DNA of 64,000 nt from Haloprofundus halobius (GCF_020097835.1 NZ_CP083666.1:2852001-2916000); one strand, 5' to 3'; numbered from the stretch's first letter, positions 41,450 to 50,592 are shown. Notes: generated by a model from the sequence alone, not told the origin. Numbers and translations: made by a program.

Positions 41450-42760
41450 TCAGCGCCCGAATTTATTCTTCACCTTAGACATGATCCCGCCGCTGTCACC
41501 TTCGAGGTGGCGGAGCACGGCGTCGGTGTCGTTGGGGACGGGTTCGGGGTCGTCGCCCGCCTCGAAGGCGGCGTCGGGGTCCTTCAGCAGATGTCCCGTC
41601 GTGAGACAGACGACGTCCTCGTCGGCGTCGACGATGCCCTCGTTGCGGAGTTTCTGCAGGCCGGCGACCGAAGCCGCGGAGGCCGGTTCGACGCCGATAC
41701 CCTCCCGTGCGAGTGCGCGCTGTGCGGACGTGATGGCCGCGTCGGAGACCGAGACCGCGGTGCCGCCCGTCTCGCGGATGCCCGGGAGCGCCTTCGGCGC
41801 GTTAACCGGGTTGCCGATGCGAATCGCAGTCGCCTTGGTCTCCACTTCGTCCCACCGTCGGACTTCGTCGGCGTCGTTCTCGATGGCTTCGACCATCGGC
41901 GCGGCACCCTCGGCTTGCACGCCGGTGAGTTTCGGCACGTCGCGCGGGTGCAGCGCCCCGCTGGCGACGAGTTCGCGGAACGCCTTGTACAGCGCGGCGG
42001 TGTTGCCCGCGTTGCCGACTGGGAGGACGATTCTGTCGGGATACCGGCCCTCCTCGGCGTAAAACCGTTCGAGGATTTCGAGACCGATGGTCTTCTGGCC
42101 CTCTAGCCGGAAGGGGTTCAGCGAGTTCAGGAGGTAGGCTTCCCCGCGTGCGGCGAGGTTCTGGACGATGTCGAGACAGCTATCGAAGTTGCCGTCGACC
42201 TCCAGAATCCGCGCTCCGTGGAGACTCGCCTGTGCAATCTTCCCGGCGGCGACCTTGCCTTCGGGCAACAGCACGAGCGTCTCCAGTCCGGCGCGGGCAC
42301 CGTAGGCGGCGAGGGCGGCGCTCGTGTTTCCGGTTGAGGCGCAGGCGAGACGGTCGACACCTAACTCCTTCGCGACGCGGACGCCGACGGTCATCCCCCT
42401 GTCTTTGAAGCTCCCGGTCGGGTTCATCCCCTCGTGTTTGATGCGGAGGCGGTGGACGCCGACCGACTCCTCTAACCGAGGTACTTCGTGCAGCGGCGTG
42501 TCGCCCTCGGGGAGACTCACGCCCTCCTCGAACGGGAGCGCGGCGCTGTAGCGCCAGACGCCGCGCTCGTCGCTCTCGAACTCGTCCCACGTCGGCAGGT
42601 CGTCGTAGCGGACTTCGAGCAGGCCGTCGCAGTCGTCGCAGGTGTACCGAACCGTCTCGAACGGCGCGAACGTCTCGCCGCACTCGATGCACTCCAGCCA
42701 GATTCCCTCGTCGGCGACTTCCGGGGCCGTCTGCGACCCGTCGGAGAGCTTCAGACTCAT
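41450..42760 (-). CDS. thrC: Threonine synthase
   Basis: PLP enzyme converting O-phosphohomoserine to threonine. The N-terminal zinc-ribbon-like part has CIECGETFAP and CDDCDG (residues about 24-45). The PLP lysine is in NPTGSFKDRGM, followed by ASTGNTSAALAAYGARAG and LPVGNAGNTAALYKA. 436 aa. The tail (HLEGDSGGIMSKVKNKFGR) is basic at the very end. ATG 42760 is preferred to a longer frame. Uses homoserine phosphate from the pathway begun by lysC, competing with metX for homoserine. Confidence 0.95.
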   Translation of the reverse strand: MSLKLSDGSQTAPEVADEGIWLECIECGETFAPFETVRYTCDDCDGLLEVRYDDLPTWDEFESDERGVWRYSAALPFEEGVSLPEGDTPLHEVPRLEESVGVHRLRIKHEGMNPTGSFKDRGMTVGVRVAKELGVDRLACASTGNTSAALAAYGARAGLETLVLLPEGKVAAGKIAQASLHGARILEVDGNFDSCLDIVQNLAARGEAYLLNSLNPFRLEGQKTIGLEILERFYAEEGRYPDRIVLPVGNAGNTAALYKAFRELVASGALHPRDVPKLTGVQAEGAAPMVEAIENDADEVRRWDEVETKATAIRIGNPVNAPKALPGIRETGGTAVSVSDAAITSAQRALAREGIGVEPASAASVAGLQKLRNEGIVDADEDVVCLTTGHLLKDPDAAFEAGDDPEPVPNDTDAVLRHLEGDSGGIMSKVKNKFGR

Positions 42761-42901
42761 TGCTAGGGCGTCAACGCTGGGGAGGGAAAAGTGCGCAGGT
42801 TTGGGGGAATGCTGCCGAACGGACGGTCGCACCCGTCGCGCCGCTCCTGTGCGGTCGATTCGCTGGGGTTGGCCGTCCGCTTGCTAAGGCCGGTCGTCCG
42901 C

Positions 42902-43273
42902 TTACTGTTCGCCGAACTCGTCGATGCGCTCGTGGACGAGTTCGACCCACTCGTCGAGCGCGTCGTGTAGCATCGTCTTCGCCTCAGGGAGCGGTGTCGC
43001 GGTGTACTGGTAGACGTAGCCGCCGGGGTCGAGCAGTCGGCGCTGTCGCTCGGCGAGTCCCTTCTCCAACAGCGTCATGAGCGAGCGGTTGACGTTGCTA
43101 CGGTCTCGGTCGAGTTCCTCGGCGAGTTCGGCGACGGTGCTTCCCGGATACTCCAACAAGACGAGATACGTTCGGCTCTCGTGTTCCTGAATCCCGAAGA
43201 CGCACGCGAGAACCTGCCCGAACCCGGGGTCGTCGGTTCGGACGAGGTCTTCCATCTCGGGTGTGTCGGTCAT
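42902..43273 (-). CDS. TrmB-like winged-helix regulator, 123 aa
   Basis: A single HTH of the TrmB/MarR kind: YLVLLEYPGSTVAELAEELDRDRSNVNRSLMTLLEKGLAERQRRLLDPGGYVYQYTATP. The C-terminal helix (LPEAKTMLHDALDEWVELVHERIDEF) probably dimerises it. There is no separate effector domain. It contains one Cys (LACVFGIQEHE) that might sense redox. Next on the same strand, and possibly cotranscribed, is the 81-residue protein at 43316. Target unknown. Confidence 0.85.
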   Translation of the reverse strand: MTDTPEMEDLVRTDDPGFGQVLACVFGIQEHESRTYLVLLEYPGSTVAELAEELDRDRSNVNRSLMTLLEKGLAERQRRLLDPGGYVYQYTATPLPEAKTMLHDALDEWVELVHERIDEFGEQ

Positions 43274-43315
43274 AACCGATGTATGTCGGTCGCCGATTAA
43301 AGGCCTGCGTTACTG

Positions 43316-43561
43316 TCAGTTCGCGTCCCTGCGGCCGTATCCCATCTTCTCGATGCAGGCGCGCATCTCCGACTCCTCCTCGTGTTTGTGCAGCGTCGTC
43401 GGCGTGTCGCAGTAGTACGTCGCGCCGTCGTGCCGGAGCGTCACGTCGTGGTCGTTGCCCAGCATCTGCGTGGTGACGACGACGCGTCGGCCCTCGCGCA
43501 ACGCGGTCAGAATCTCCTCTGCACTCAGTTCTCCCGCCTCCGCCCGGAGCGGTTCTCCCAT
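43316..43561 (-). CDS. Conserved haloarchaeal hypothetical protein, 81 aa
   Basis: A small protein: LSAEEILTALREGRRVVVTTQMLGNDHDVTLRHDGATYYCDTPTTLHKHEEESEMRACIEKMGY. The His/Glu cluster (LHKHEEE) with two cysteines (YYCDTP, RACIEK) could bind a metal, but no known motif is complete. Codon use is normal for the genome. It precedes the TrmB-like regulator by 42 bases on the same strand. Confidence 0.72.
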   Translation of the reverse strand: MGEPLRAEAGELSAEEILTALREGRRVVVTTQMLGNDHDVTLRHDGATYYCDTPTTLHKHEEESEMRACIEKMGYGRRDAN

Positions 43562-43640
43562 CGTCCGATGCCTCGCACGCTATCGCTATGACTGTTTCCG
43601 GTTTCGGCCGCCACCGATTCAGTACGGGACGAGACCCGCA

Positions 43641-44324
43641 CTAGTTCGTCGTCGACCGCGTCGTCTCCTTCGGTTTCGGCGGTTCGACGCCCTCGACGGC
43701 CTCTACGTTCTCGGTCTCCTTTTCGGTGTCGACGTGCCAGCGGTCGATACTATCCTCGTACTCCCCGAGGCGCTCGGATACCTGCTCTTTCAACTCGTCA
43801 TCGTTGACGTTCACCTCGAAGATGAACCGCACCTCCTCGCCTCGCGTCGTCTTCTGGATGTTCGCGCTGACGAGTTCGTTGTCGAAGTAGTACGGCGCGA
43901 GTTGGGTCATCACCTTCTGGTAGACGGTGCTCTCGACGGCGCGGACCGCCTTCCTGCTCGCCGAGTCCGCCGCCCGCGCGACGTAGCCGATGGAGTCCTG
44001 CCAGCGTTCCATCGCACCCTCGTTGTCGCCCTGTTCGGCTTTTTCGTACGATTCGGACAGTTTCTCGCCCGCCGTGCGGAGGTCGTCGTCCGGATTCTTC
44101 CCGGCCTTCTCGCCTTCACCCTCGCCGACGCTCGCCTGTTCTGCCGTCTTCTGATTCACGTCCTCGCCGAGCCGTTCGTGGGATTTCGGCCGCCACTCGT
44201 CCCACTCGTCGAACGCCTCGCCGGAGACGCCGATATCGTGGAGGGCGCGGGTGATTCGTTCGCCGTGTTCGACGACTTCACCCCATGACCCGTGAAGCTT
44301 GAACCCGGATATGCTTTCTTCCAT
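43641..44324 (-). CDS. Conserved haloarchaeal protein of unknown function, 227 aa
   Basis: It begins MEESISGFKLHGSWGEVVEHGERITRALHDIGV. An acidic, disordered stretch (about residues 55-85) follows, then a helical part (ESYEKAEQGDNEGAMERWQDSIGYVARAADSASRKAVRAVESTVYQKVMTQLAPYYFDNELVSANI) and an alpha/beta end (EEVRFIFEVNVNDDELKEQVSERL). A Thr/Lys-rich tail ends it. I recall such proteins in most haloarchaea as an uncharacterised family. ATG 44324 fits the conserved start; the longer frame is Arg-rich. Function unknown. Confidence 0.8.
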   Translation of the reverse strand: MEESISGFKLHGSWGEVVEHGERITRALHDIGVSGEAFDEWDEWRPKSHERLGEDVNQKTAEQASVGEGEGEKAGKNPDDDLRTAGEKLSESYEKAEQGDNEGAMERWQDSIGYVARAADSASRKAVRAVESTVYQKVMTQLAPYYFDNELVSANIQKTTRGEEVRFIFEVNVNDDELKEQVSERLGEYEDSIDRWHVDTEKETENVEAVEGVEPPKPKETTRSTTN

Positions 44325-44408
44325 CGCCTGCCAGTGTGTACGGCGCCGGACCCTAATAAGCGTCTCCCGGTGAGTACCGCTCACACGGGTCAAGCGCTCC
44401 GTTCGACC

Positions 44409-44645
44409 TCACCGTTTTCCGTACGCGAGTCTCGTCGCGAATTCGTCGAGGCGACGCCGCGTCCCCTCGAACCACGCCGACGGCGAGACGCGACGGAGTT
44501 CGTAGTCGTCTAACTCGATTCGCGCGCCGGAGAACGGCGTTCGTGCCTCTCGGTCCTCCCGTTGCTCCCCCTCTTCTCCCTCGGTCGTCATCGAGACGAC
44601 GGACGTCATCGAACACCGACCGCACGCTTCGGTTTTGCCACCCAT
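44409..44645 (-). CDS. Small protein with a CxxC knuckle, 78 aa
   Basis: MGGKTEACGRCSMTSVVSM at the start offers a CxxC pair that could hold half of a zinc site; the rest is charged (GARIELDDYELRRVSPSAWFEGTRRRLDEFATRLAYG). Haloarchaea make many very small zinc proteins, but this one lacks a second CxxC, so it might pair with another chain. ATG 44660 is an alternative start. Confidence is moderate because the protein is short. Confidence 0.5.
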   Translation of the reverse strand: MGGKTEACGRCSMTSVVSMTTEGEEGEQREDREARTPFSGARIELDDYELRRVSPSAWFEGTRRRLDEFATRLAYGKR

Positions 44646-44753
44646 GGGTGTCTCTATCACAGCCGTTGGGCCACGAAACGATTAAAGCTTCTCCCGGCGG
44701 GGCGCGCTCACCGCTCCCGACGCGTTTTTGTCGTCGTACTGTCTGTCTCCGAT

Positions 44754-45131
44754 ATGAGTTACCGTCTCGTGGACTCGGACGCGGTCGACCCGACGCCCGA
44801 CCGCCCCTGTGAGCTCAGACGGCTCACCGACGCCGCCGAACTGGAGCAGATGGCGATAAACCGGTTCCGGGCCGACCCGGGCGAGCAGATTCCGCTGGTG
44901 TACCACTCTCACGAGAAGCAGGAGGAGGCGTTCTTCGTCCTCTCGGGGACGCTGTTCGTCGAGACGCCCGACGAGACGTTCGAGGTCGGGGAGGGCTGTC
45001 TGTTCGCCGTCTCGCCGGGCGACCCCCAGCGCGCGTACAACCCCGAGGACGCCGACGCGCCCGTCGACGTGCTCGCCGTCGGCGCGCCGAACGTCAGCGG
45101 CGACGCCAGCGCCTACGAACCGGAACCATGA
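44754..45131 (+). CDS. Cupin-domain protein, 125 aa
   Basis: A single cupin barrel. The first metal motif is VYHSHEKQEEAFFVLSGTLFVE (His-x-His-x3-Gln/Glu... pattern) and the second GEGCLFAVSPGDPQRAYNPEDADAPVDVLAVGAP. The first His pair and Glu are present; the usual second His is replaced in SPGDPQRAYN, so metal binding may be incomplete. Substrate unknown; cupins of this size may be sugar isomerases, dioxygenases or stress proteins. Followed 16 bases later by the gene at 45148, probably one transcript. Confidence 0.85.
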   Translation: MSYRLVDSDAVDPTPDRPCELRRLTDAAELEQMAINRFRADPGEQIPLVYHSHEKQEEAFFVLSGTLFVETPDETFEVGEGCLFAVSPGDPQRAYNPEDADAPVDVLAVGAPNVSGDASAYEPEP

Positions 45132-45147
45132 GCCGACGGAGGCAGTC

Positions 45148-45804
45148 GTGAGCGACCGACCGGACGGCCGCGCCGACGGCGGGAGCGACGCCGTCGACGC
45201 CGTCGAAGCCGACGACTCGGATGAACCCCTCTACCCGGACGTCCCCGACTGGGAGGACGAGTATCTCGACCGGGTGAGCGACCGCATCATGTTCAACTAC
45301 GACCTCGAGAAGGACCGGACCGTCCGCGGGCGGACATTCGACCTCTTCGGGACGATGCGGGTCGAGAGTCAGAAGCACTTCTTTCACCAGTCGCTCAACT
45401 ACGCGAACCACGCCTCCGAGGAGTATCTGTTCGCGCAGCGTCGCCCCTCCGTCACCGTCACCGACGTGGAGGCGCTCGTCTCGCTGGCGCACGAACTCGC
45501 CGACGACCCGCAGTGGCTCGTCGCCGACGAGGAACACTACGGTACCGATTTCACCTTCGTGCTCGTCTTGTCCGCGATTCCCGACGACGTGCGCGAGTTC
45601 GTCGCCGACCACCAGAGTCGAAATCTCCTCAAGTACGGCTACTACGGCCACTACGAGGTGAATCTCGCCGTCGTCGCACCCGACGACGAGGACATCGTCG
45701 CCAGCCAGAACGCCGACGTTGCCCGCGCGTTCGCGCTCTGGAGTGATGTGGACCCGACCCAGCGTGGGGGGCTGTTCGCCCGACTGCTCGGTCGACTCCG
45801 CTGA
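45148..45804 (+). CDS. Conserved haloarchaeal protein of unknown function, 218 aa
   Basis: An acidic N-terminus (about residues 1-35) leads to a folded core: LDRVSDRIMFNYDLEKDRTVRGRTFDLFGTMRVESQKHFFHQSLNYANHASEEYLFAQRR, then FTFVLVLSAIPDDVREFVADH and NLLKYGYYGHYEVNLAVVAPD. The core is rich in aromatic residues and His. I cannot name the family with confidence. The C-terminus (RGGLFARLLGRLR) is an amphipathic basic helix. GTG 45148 is used as start. Linked to the cupin gene upstream. Confidence 0.78.
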   Translation: MSDRPDGRADGGSDAVDAVEADDSDEPLYPDVPDWEDEYLDRVSDRIMFNYDLEKDRTVRGRTFDLFGTMRVESQKHFFHQSLNYANHASEEYLFAQRRPSVTVTDVEALVSLAHELADDPQWLVADEEHYGTDFTFVLVLSAIPDDVREFVADHQSRNLLKYGYYGHYEVNLAVVAPDDEDIVASQNADVARAFALWSDVDPTQRGGLFARLLGRLR

Positions 45805-45882
45805 CGCGACGTCCGCCTTTTCGCGTCGGAGTCCGATGCGTCGCTGGCTGCCGCGATAAAAACGGAAAAAGACCGGTCGCGT

Positions 45883-47688
45883 TCAGTCGTCGCCGGGCGT
45901 GAACTCGCCGGTGCTCGGGTCCCCGCGGACCTTCTGGATGTTCTCGTACCCCAACTTCACCAGCGATAGCGCCAGGTAGATGAGGGTGAGCGCGATGACG
46001 ATTTGGGCCACACCGGCGAGAATCTCGAACAGACTCGCGGCGGCCAGCCACTCCGAGTCGAGGAACTTCATGTAGAGGTTGTCGTGGAACGCGATCCACG
46101 ACAGGCCGATCACCGTGATGGTGACCATGAGCACCATCGGGCCGCCGGTGCTCACGAGCTGTTTGGAGTCGCTCCAGTTCGCCAGCCAGACCGTCCCCGT
46201 CAAGAGCGCCAGCGCGGCGAGCAACTGGTTCGCGCCGCCGAACAGCGCCCACAGCGTCTCCCACGACCCGCTCGCGATGAGGATGTAGGCGGGGAGCGTC
46301 TGGACGAGCGCGTTCCCGTACCGGTCGGCCGCGAACGACTGGGCCGACGTTTCGGGCGTGTCGATAATCTCCTCCATCATGTACCGGCCGAGACGGACGG
46401 CGGTGTCGGTCGAGGTGAGCAGGAAGCTCACGAGCACGAGCGCCATGAACGGCCCGCCGAAACTCGTCGGGATGCCGAAGCTCGTGAGCATGATGCCGCC
46501 ACCCGTCGCGAACGTCGGAAGTGCGAGACCGATACCGCCGCCCACGTCGGGCGAGACGAGTGCGACCGCCGACAGCGCGACGACCGCCAACAGTCCTTCA
46601 CCGAGCATCCCGCCGTAGCCGATGAGGCGGGCGTCGGACTCCTTGTTCAGTTGCTTCGAGGTCGTCCCCGAGGAGACGAGCGAGTGGAAGCCGCTGATGG
46701 TCCCGCAGGCGATCGTGATGAAAAGCAGCGGGAACAGCGGCAGGCCGCCGCGGCCGATGAATCCGTAGTACGGTTCGAGGTTCGTCACGAGCGGCTCGCT
46801 CGCGCCGAAGAACGTGCCGACGATGATGGCGAGCAACGCGCCGCCGACGCCGGTGTACAGCAGGAACGACGAGAGGTAGTCGCGCGGTTGCAGGAGCACC
46901 CACACCGGGAGCGCGCTGGCGATCGCGCCGTAGACGAGGATGACCGGAATCCATGCGGCGGAGTTCGCGCCGAACGCCTCCGCGGCCGGGAGCCACGACC
47001 CCTCCATCGAGAGCAGGACGATGGTGCCCGCAGGGTACCCCTCGCCCGGCAGCAGCGCGATGGGGTAGAGGATGCCGACGTAGACGCCGACGAACATCGC
47101 GACGACGAACGCCGCGGTACCTGCCAGGAACGGGAGGTTCAACTGGTACAGGTAGACGCCGAACAGCACCGCGAGCCCGATGTAGATCAGGCTCGCCGTC
47201 GCTGCCTGTGGGTACGCGTTGAACACGATCGCCACGACGAGCGCGAACACGGCGACGACGAGGACGATGGTGAGGAACGCGAACCACAGCAGCATGTTCT
47301 TGCCCCGCTGGCCGACGTACTCGCCGACGATGTAGCCGATGGACTTCCCCTCGTGTCGGAGACTCGCCGACAGCGAGACGAAGTCGTGGGTCGCCCCCAT
47401 CAGCGGGTTACCGATGGCGATCCACAGAAGCGCGGGCACCCAGCCCCACACCACGCCCGCCGTGATGGGGCCGACGATGGGTGCGCCGCCCGCGATGCTC
47501 GAATAGTGATGCCCGAGGAGTACCGGCTTCTTCGCCGGAACGTACTCCTGTCCGTCGTCGTACTTGTGCGCCGGTGTCGTGTTCGCGTCGTCGAGTTCGA
47601 CGAAGCGCGCGAGATACCGCGAGTAGCCGAAGTACCCCACGCTGAACAGTACGAGCACCGTCGCCACCAGCCAGATGATTTGCACCAT
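45883..47688 (-). CDS. cstA: CstA-family peptide/pyruvate transporter
   Basis: 601 aa with about 16 membrane helices. Family signatures: FGYSRYLARFVELDD, NTTPAHKYDDGQEYVPAKKPVLLGHHYSSIAGGAPIVGPI and GWVPALLWIAIGNPLMGATHDF (the NPLMGATHDF block is diagnostic). Members take up peptides or pyruvate in carbon starvation. It lies alone. A clear TATA box (GTTTATAT on the coding strand, about 47724-47731) is 36-43 bases upstream of the ATG, with a short inverted repeat ATGTG-N7-CACAT (47709-47725) beside it, a possible control site. Confidence 0.93.
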   Translation of the reverse strand: MVQIIWLVATVLVLFSVGYFGYSRYLARFVELDDANTTPAHKYDDGQEYVPAKKPVLLGHHYSSIAGGAPIVGPITAGVVWGWVPALLWIAIGNPLMGATHDFVSLSASLRHEGKSIGYIVGEYVGQRGKNMLLWFAFLTIVLVVAVFALVVAIVFNAYPQAATASLIYIGLAVLFGVYLYQLNLPFLAGTAAFVVAMFVGVYVGILYPIALLPGEGYPAGTIVLLSMEGSWLPAAEAFGANSAAWIPVILVYGAIASALPVWVLLQPRDYLSSFLLYTGVGGALLAIIVGTFFGASEPLVTNLEPYYGFIGRGGLPLFPLLFITIACGTISGFHSLVSSGTTSKQLNKESDARLIGYGGMLGEGLLAVVALSAVALVSPDVGGGIGLALPTFATGGGIMLTSFGIPTSFGGPFMALVLVSFLLTSTDTAVRLGRYMMEEIIDTPETSAQSFAADRYGNALVQTLPAYILIASGSWETLWALFGGANQLLAALALLTGTVWLANWSDSKQLVSTGGPMVLMVTITVIGLSWIAFHDNLYMKFLDSEWLAAASLFEILAGVAQIVIALTLIYLALSLVKLGYENIQKVRGDPSTGEFTPGDD

Positions 47689-47855
47689 GTTACGCTACCA
47701 CATCATGGATGTGTGTATCCCACATATAAACATTAGCTTCCATTACGCATGTTACCGTACGCGACAGACGTTGTATTCCGTGTTTTCTCTCGTTGAGTCC
47801 ACAACCAGTCAGTACGGATGTCTGAAATTTCCCTTAATATTTACTGACTCTCCGG

Positions 47856-48824
47856 TCATTCAACAGGTTCTGGACGTACCTCGACGTCGATCTCGGCGGC
47901 CACCTCGACCAGCAGGTCGCCTTTCACCTCCGCGATGCGCGTCACGATTTCGGCGACGACCGGTTTGTCGAACTCCTCGCGCAACGTATTCAGGCGCTCG
48001 CGCTCGGTCCGGACCCTCTCGCGCAGGAAGCGCGCGCCCCGGCCGTTCTCGTCGTCGTCGGGTTCCGGCGTGAGTTTGTTGACGACGAGTCCACGGACGT
48101 CGAGCGTCGCGTCGTCGAGCGAGCTGATTGCCCGTTTGGTCTCGCGAATCGACAGTTCGTCGGGGTTGACGACGAGAAAGAACGCCGCCTCCTCGCGGAG
48201 CAGTTCCCCCGCGAGCGCGAACCGGTCGCGCCGCTCCTCCAACTGCGCGATGACGGGGTCGCCCTCGCGCATCCGTCGGGGCTCTCTCCCGCCGATGGCC
48301 GCGCGCTCGAACAGGCGGACGCTCTGTTTTCGCTTGGCGAGCAGTCGCTCGGCCCATCCCTCCAGAAACTCCGGCAGCGATAAGAGCCGAAGTGTCCCGC
48401 CGGTCGGCGAGGTGTCGAAGACGACGCGGTCGTACTCGTCGGACTCGCGCATCACGTCGACGAACCGGTCGAACAGCGCCGCCTCGTACGCGCCGGGCGT
48501 CTGGTGGGCCATCTCGACCTGCCGGTCTATCTCGTTGACCATCGCCGGACTCACCTGACTCGACAGCGACCGCTTGATGCCCTGGAGGTGGCGACTCACC
48601 TCCTCCTCGGGGTCGAGTTCCATCGCGTCGAGGTTCTCGATACCGTCGACCGGTTTCGGCGAGTCGTCGAACTGCTGGTCGAACACGTCCGACGTCGAGT
48701 GCGCGGGGTCCGTCGAGACGACGAGCGTCCGAAGCCCCGCGTTCGCGCACTTGTAGGCGTACGCGCTCGACACCGTCGTCTTTCCTACCCCTCCCTTGCC
48801 GCCGAAGAAGACGAACTTCCGCAT
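47856..48824 (-). CDS. ArsA/Get3-family ATPase
   Basis: 322 aa, single-domain. The deviant Walker A is KFVFFGGKGGVGKTTVS, the A-loop/switch I DPAHSTSDVFDQQF, switch II FDTSPTGGTLRLLSLPEF, with NKLTPEP near the end of the nucleotide pocket. Such proteins either target tail-anchored membrane proteins (Get3-like) or assist metal/arsenite handling. The Cys pair of eukaryotic Get3 is missing. The gene for a 98-residue partner ends 2 bases upstream. In archaea, function is unclear; Get3-like is my first guess. Confidence 0.92.
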   Translation of the reverse strand: MRKFVFFGGKGGVGKTTVSSAYAYKCANAGLRTLVVSTDPAHSTSDVFDQQFDDSPKPVDGIENLDAMELDPEEEVSRHLQGIKRSLSSQVSPAMVNEIDRQVEMAHQTPGAYEAALFDRFVDVMRESDEYDRVVFDTSPTGGTLRLLSLPEFLEGWAERLLAKRKQSVRLFERAAIGGREPRRMREGDPVIAQLEERRDRFALAGELLREEAAFFLVVNPDELSIRETKRAISSLDDATLDVRGLVVNKLTPEPDDDENGRGARFLRERVRTERERLNTLREEFDKPVVAEIVTRIAEVKGDLLVEVAAEIDVEVRPEPVE

Positions 48825-48826
48825 CG

Positions 48827-49123
48827 TCAGAAGTGGTACTGCGAACCCTTGCGTTCGAGCAGCGACCCCCGGTCCCACATCCGCCGCTCCCACGCCTCGA
48901 ACTCGTCTTCGAGGTAGGGGAGCAGTTCGGCGGTGTAGTAGGACACCGGCGACGGGATGCCGAAGGCGTCGGGGAAGCAGGCGAGCATGAACGCATCCTC
49001 GATGTCCTCGGCCTCGTTCTCGATTTTCTCGTACGCCGGATGGTTTATGAGGCCGTGATAGAGCCCCCGGAGCCACTCCTCGGCGATGTCGCGAAAGGCC
49101 GCGATGCGCTCTGCAAGTGTCAT
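48827..49123 (-). CDS. Small helical protein partnered with the ArsA/Get3 ATPase, 98 aa
   Basis: A mostly helical, acidic protein (TLAERIAAFRDIAEEWLRGLYHGLINHPAYEKIENEAEDIEDAFMLACFPDAFGIPSPVSYYTAELLPYLEDEFEAWERRMWDRGS). It has two Cys-free helices bracketing a PSPVSYY turn. No known family. It ends 2 bases before the ATPase start, so the two are cotranscribed and probably translationally coupled, which suggests a shared job. Confidence 0.8.
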   Translation of the reverse strand: MTLAERIAAFRDIAEEWLRGLYHGLINHPAYEKIENEAEDIEDAFMLACFPDAFGIPSPVSYYTAELLPYLEDEFEAWERRMWDRGSLLERKGSQYHF

Positions 49124-49304
49124 ACGTTCACGTCCTTCGCGGAGCGGCCAAAAGGATGTCGCTCACATCCTCCGTTTCCGGGACCCGGAGTAAGTCGCCG
49201 ACGAGCGCGACGGCCGCTCGCGCACGTCGACCGACGTCGACGCATACCGGCACGCTCCGCCGCACGCCGTAGCTTCATGGTCGTTGGACGGTGAGTGTAC
49301 CCAC

Positions 49305-50564
49305 ATGACGCAGACGATTCCCGTCACTATCCTCAGCGGGAGCCTCGGTGCCGGGAAGACGACGTTGCTCAACCACCTGCTGCGTAACGCCGGAGACCGG
49401 AACATCGCCGTCCTCGTCAACGACATGGGCGACCTCAACGTCGACGCGGAACTGGTGAGCGCGAACTCCGACCTCTCGGTCGGCGACGGCGTCGCCGAAC
49501 TCTCCAACGGCTGTATCTGCTGTGAACTGCAGGACGACCTCGAAACGGCGGTCACCCGACTCGCGCGCAACCGCGACTTCGACGCGCTCGTCGTCGAGTC
49601 CTCGGGCATCAGCGAACCAGAACCGGTCGCGCGCCTGTTCACCACCGGGTCGCGTGCGGCGGCGCTGTACGAGGTGGACTCGCTCGTGACGGTGCTCGAC
49701 TCTCGGCTGTTCTACGACGCCTTCGGGGGAAGCGGCGTCGCCGAGCGCCGCGGTACCGACGAGGACGATAGCCGCCCCCTCTCGGACCTCCTCGTCGAAC
49801 AGGTGGAGTTCGCCAACGTCGTACTGTTGAACAAAGCCGACCTCGTCTCCGAGGCGGAGATGGCCGCTGTCGAGGAGATGGTGCGCGCGCTCCGCCCGGA
49901 CGCCGAGATTCTCCGGACAACGGAGTCGGCGGTCGACCCCGACCGCCTGTTCGGCCGCAACCTGTACGACCCCGCGACGGCCGCCGAGATGGCGGGGTGG
50001 AAACGGGCGCTCGACGAGGACGGCGAGCATCGCGAAGGAGAGCACCACGACGGTCACGAAAGCCACGGTCGCGACGACCACGAAAGCCACGGTCGCGATG
50101 TCCACAACCATCGCCACCCCGACGAGGTGTACGGCGTCTCGTCGTTCACCTACCGCCGACGCCGTCCCTTCCACCCCGAGCGGTTCGCGGCGCTGCTCTC
50201 GGACCTCCCGTCGAACGTCGTCCGCTCGAAGGGAACCTGCTGGGTCGCCGGGCGGGAATCGCCCATCGTCGTCGGCCAGGCGGGGGCGTCGGTGCGCGCC
50301 GAGGCGGTCGGCCGGTGGATAGCGAGTCTGCCGGAACTCGACCAGGAACTCTATCGGTCGAACCACAGGGAGTTGGAGTGGGACGACGAGTGGGGCGACC
50401 GGCGCACCGCGTTCGTCGTCATCGGCACCGACCTCGACGAGGACGCGGTGGCGAGACAACTCGACGACTGTCTGCTCACCGACGAAGAGATGGACGAGGT
50501 GTGGGAGACGTTCGAGAACCCGTTCCCGAGGCAGGGCGAGGAACTCGTCGTCACCGAACCCTGA
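49305..50564 (+). CDS. COG0523 (CobW/ZNG1-type) GTPase metallochaperone
   Basis: 419 aa. The GTPase P-loop is ILSGSLGAGKTTLLNHLL, and the metal-binding CxCC motif is GCICCELQDDL (about residue 73). Switch region NDMGDLN, and NKADL for guanine recognition. A His-rich tract (about residues 243-275: HREGEHHDGHESHGRDDHESHGRD, with a repeated HESHGR unit) separates the GTPase from the CobW C-terminal domain (GVSSFTYRRRRPFHPERF). This family delivers zinc or cobalt to client enzymes; the His tract suggests zinc or nickel storage. ATG 49305 fits MTQTIPVTILSG. Confidence 0.93.
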   Translation: MTQTIPVTILSGSLGAGKTTLLNHLLRNAGDRNIAVLVNDMGDLNVDAELVSANSDLSVGDGVAELSNGCICCELQDDLETAVTRLARNRDFDALVVESSGISEPEPVARLFTTGSRAAALYEVDSLVTVLDSRLFYDAFGGSGVAERRGTDEDDSRPLSDLLVEQVEFANVVLLNKADLVSEAEMAAVEEMVRALRPDAEILRTTESAVDPDRLFGRNLYDPATAAEMAGWKRALDEDGEHREGEHHDGHESHGRDDHESHGRDVHNHRHPDEVYGVSSFTYRRRRPFHPERFAALLSDLPSNVVRSKGTCWVAGRESPIVVGQAGASVRAEAVGRWIASLPELDQELYRSNHRELEWDDEWGDRRTAFVVIGTDLDEDAVARQLDDCLLTDEEMDEVWETFENPFPRQGEELVVTEP

Positions 50565-50592
50565 GTCGCTGTCACCCGACGCTCGAGTCGAC

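Noticed and set aside
41121-42062. Plus-strand frames opposite the coiled-coil gene and thrC
   Set aside because: Shadows with Ser/Arg-rich composition; minus-strand genes have conserved motifs and promoters.
46003-47736. 577-codon plus-strand frame
   Set aside because: Antisense of cstA, charged low-complexity composition and no domain. CstA explains the region.
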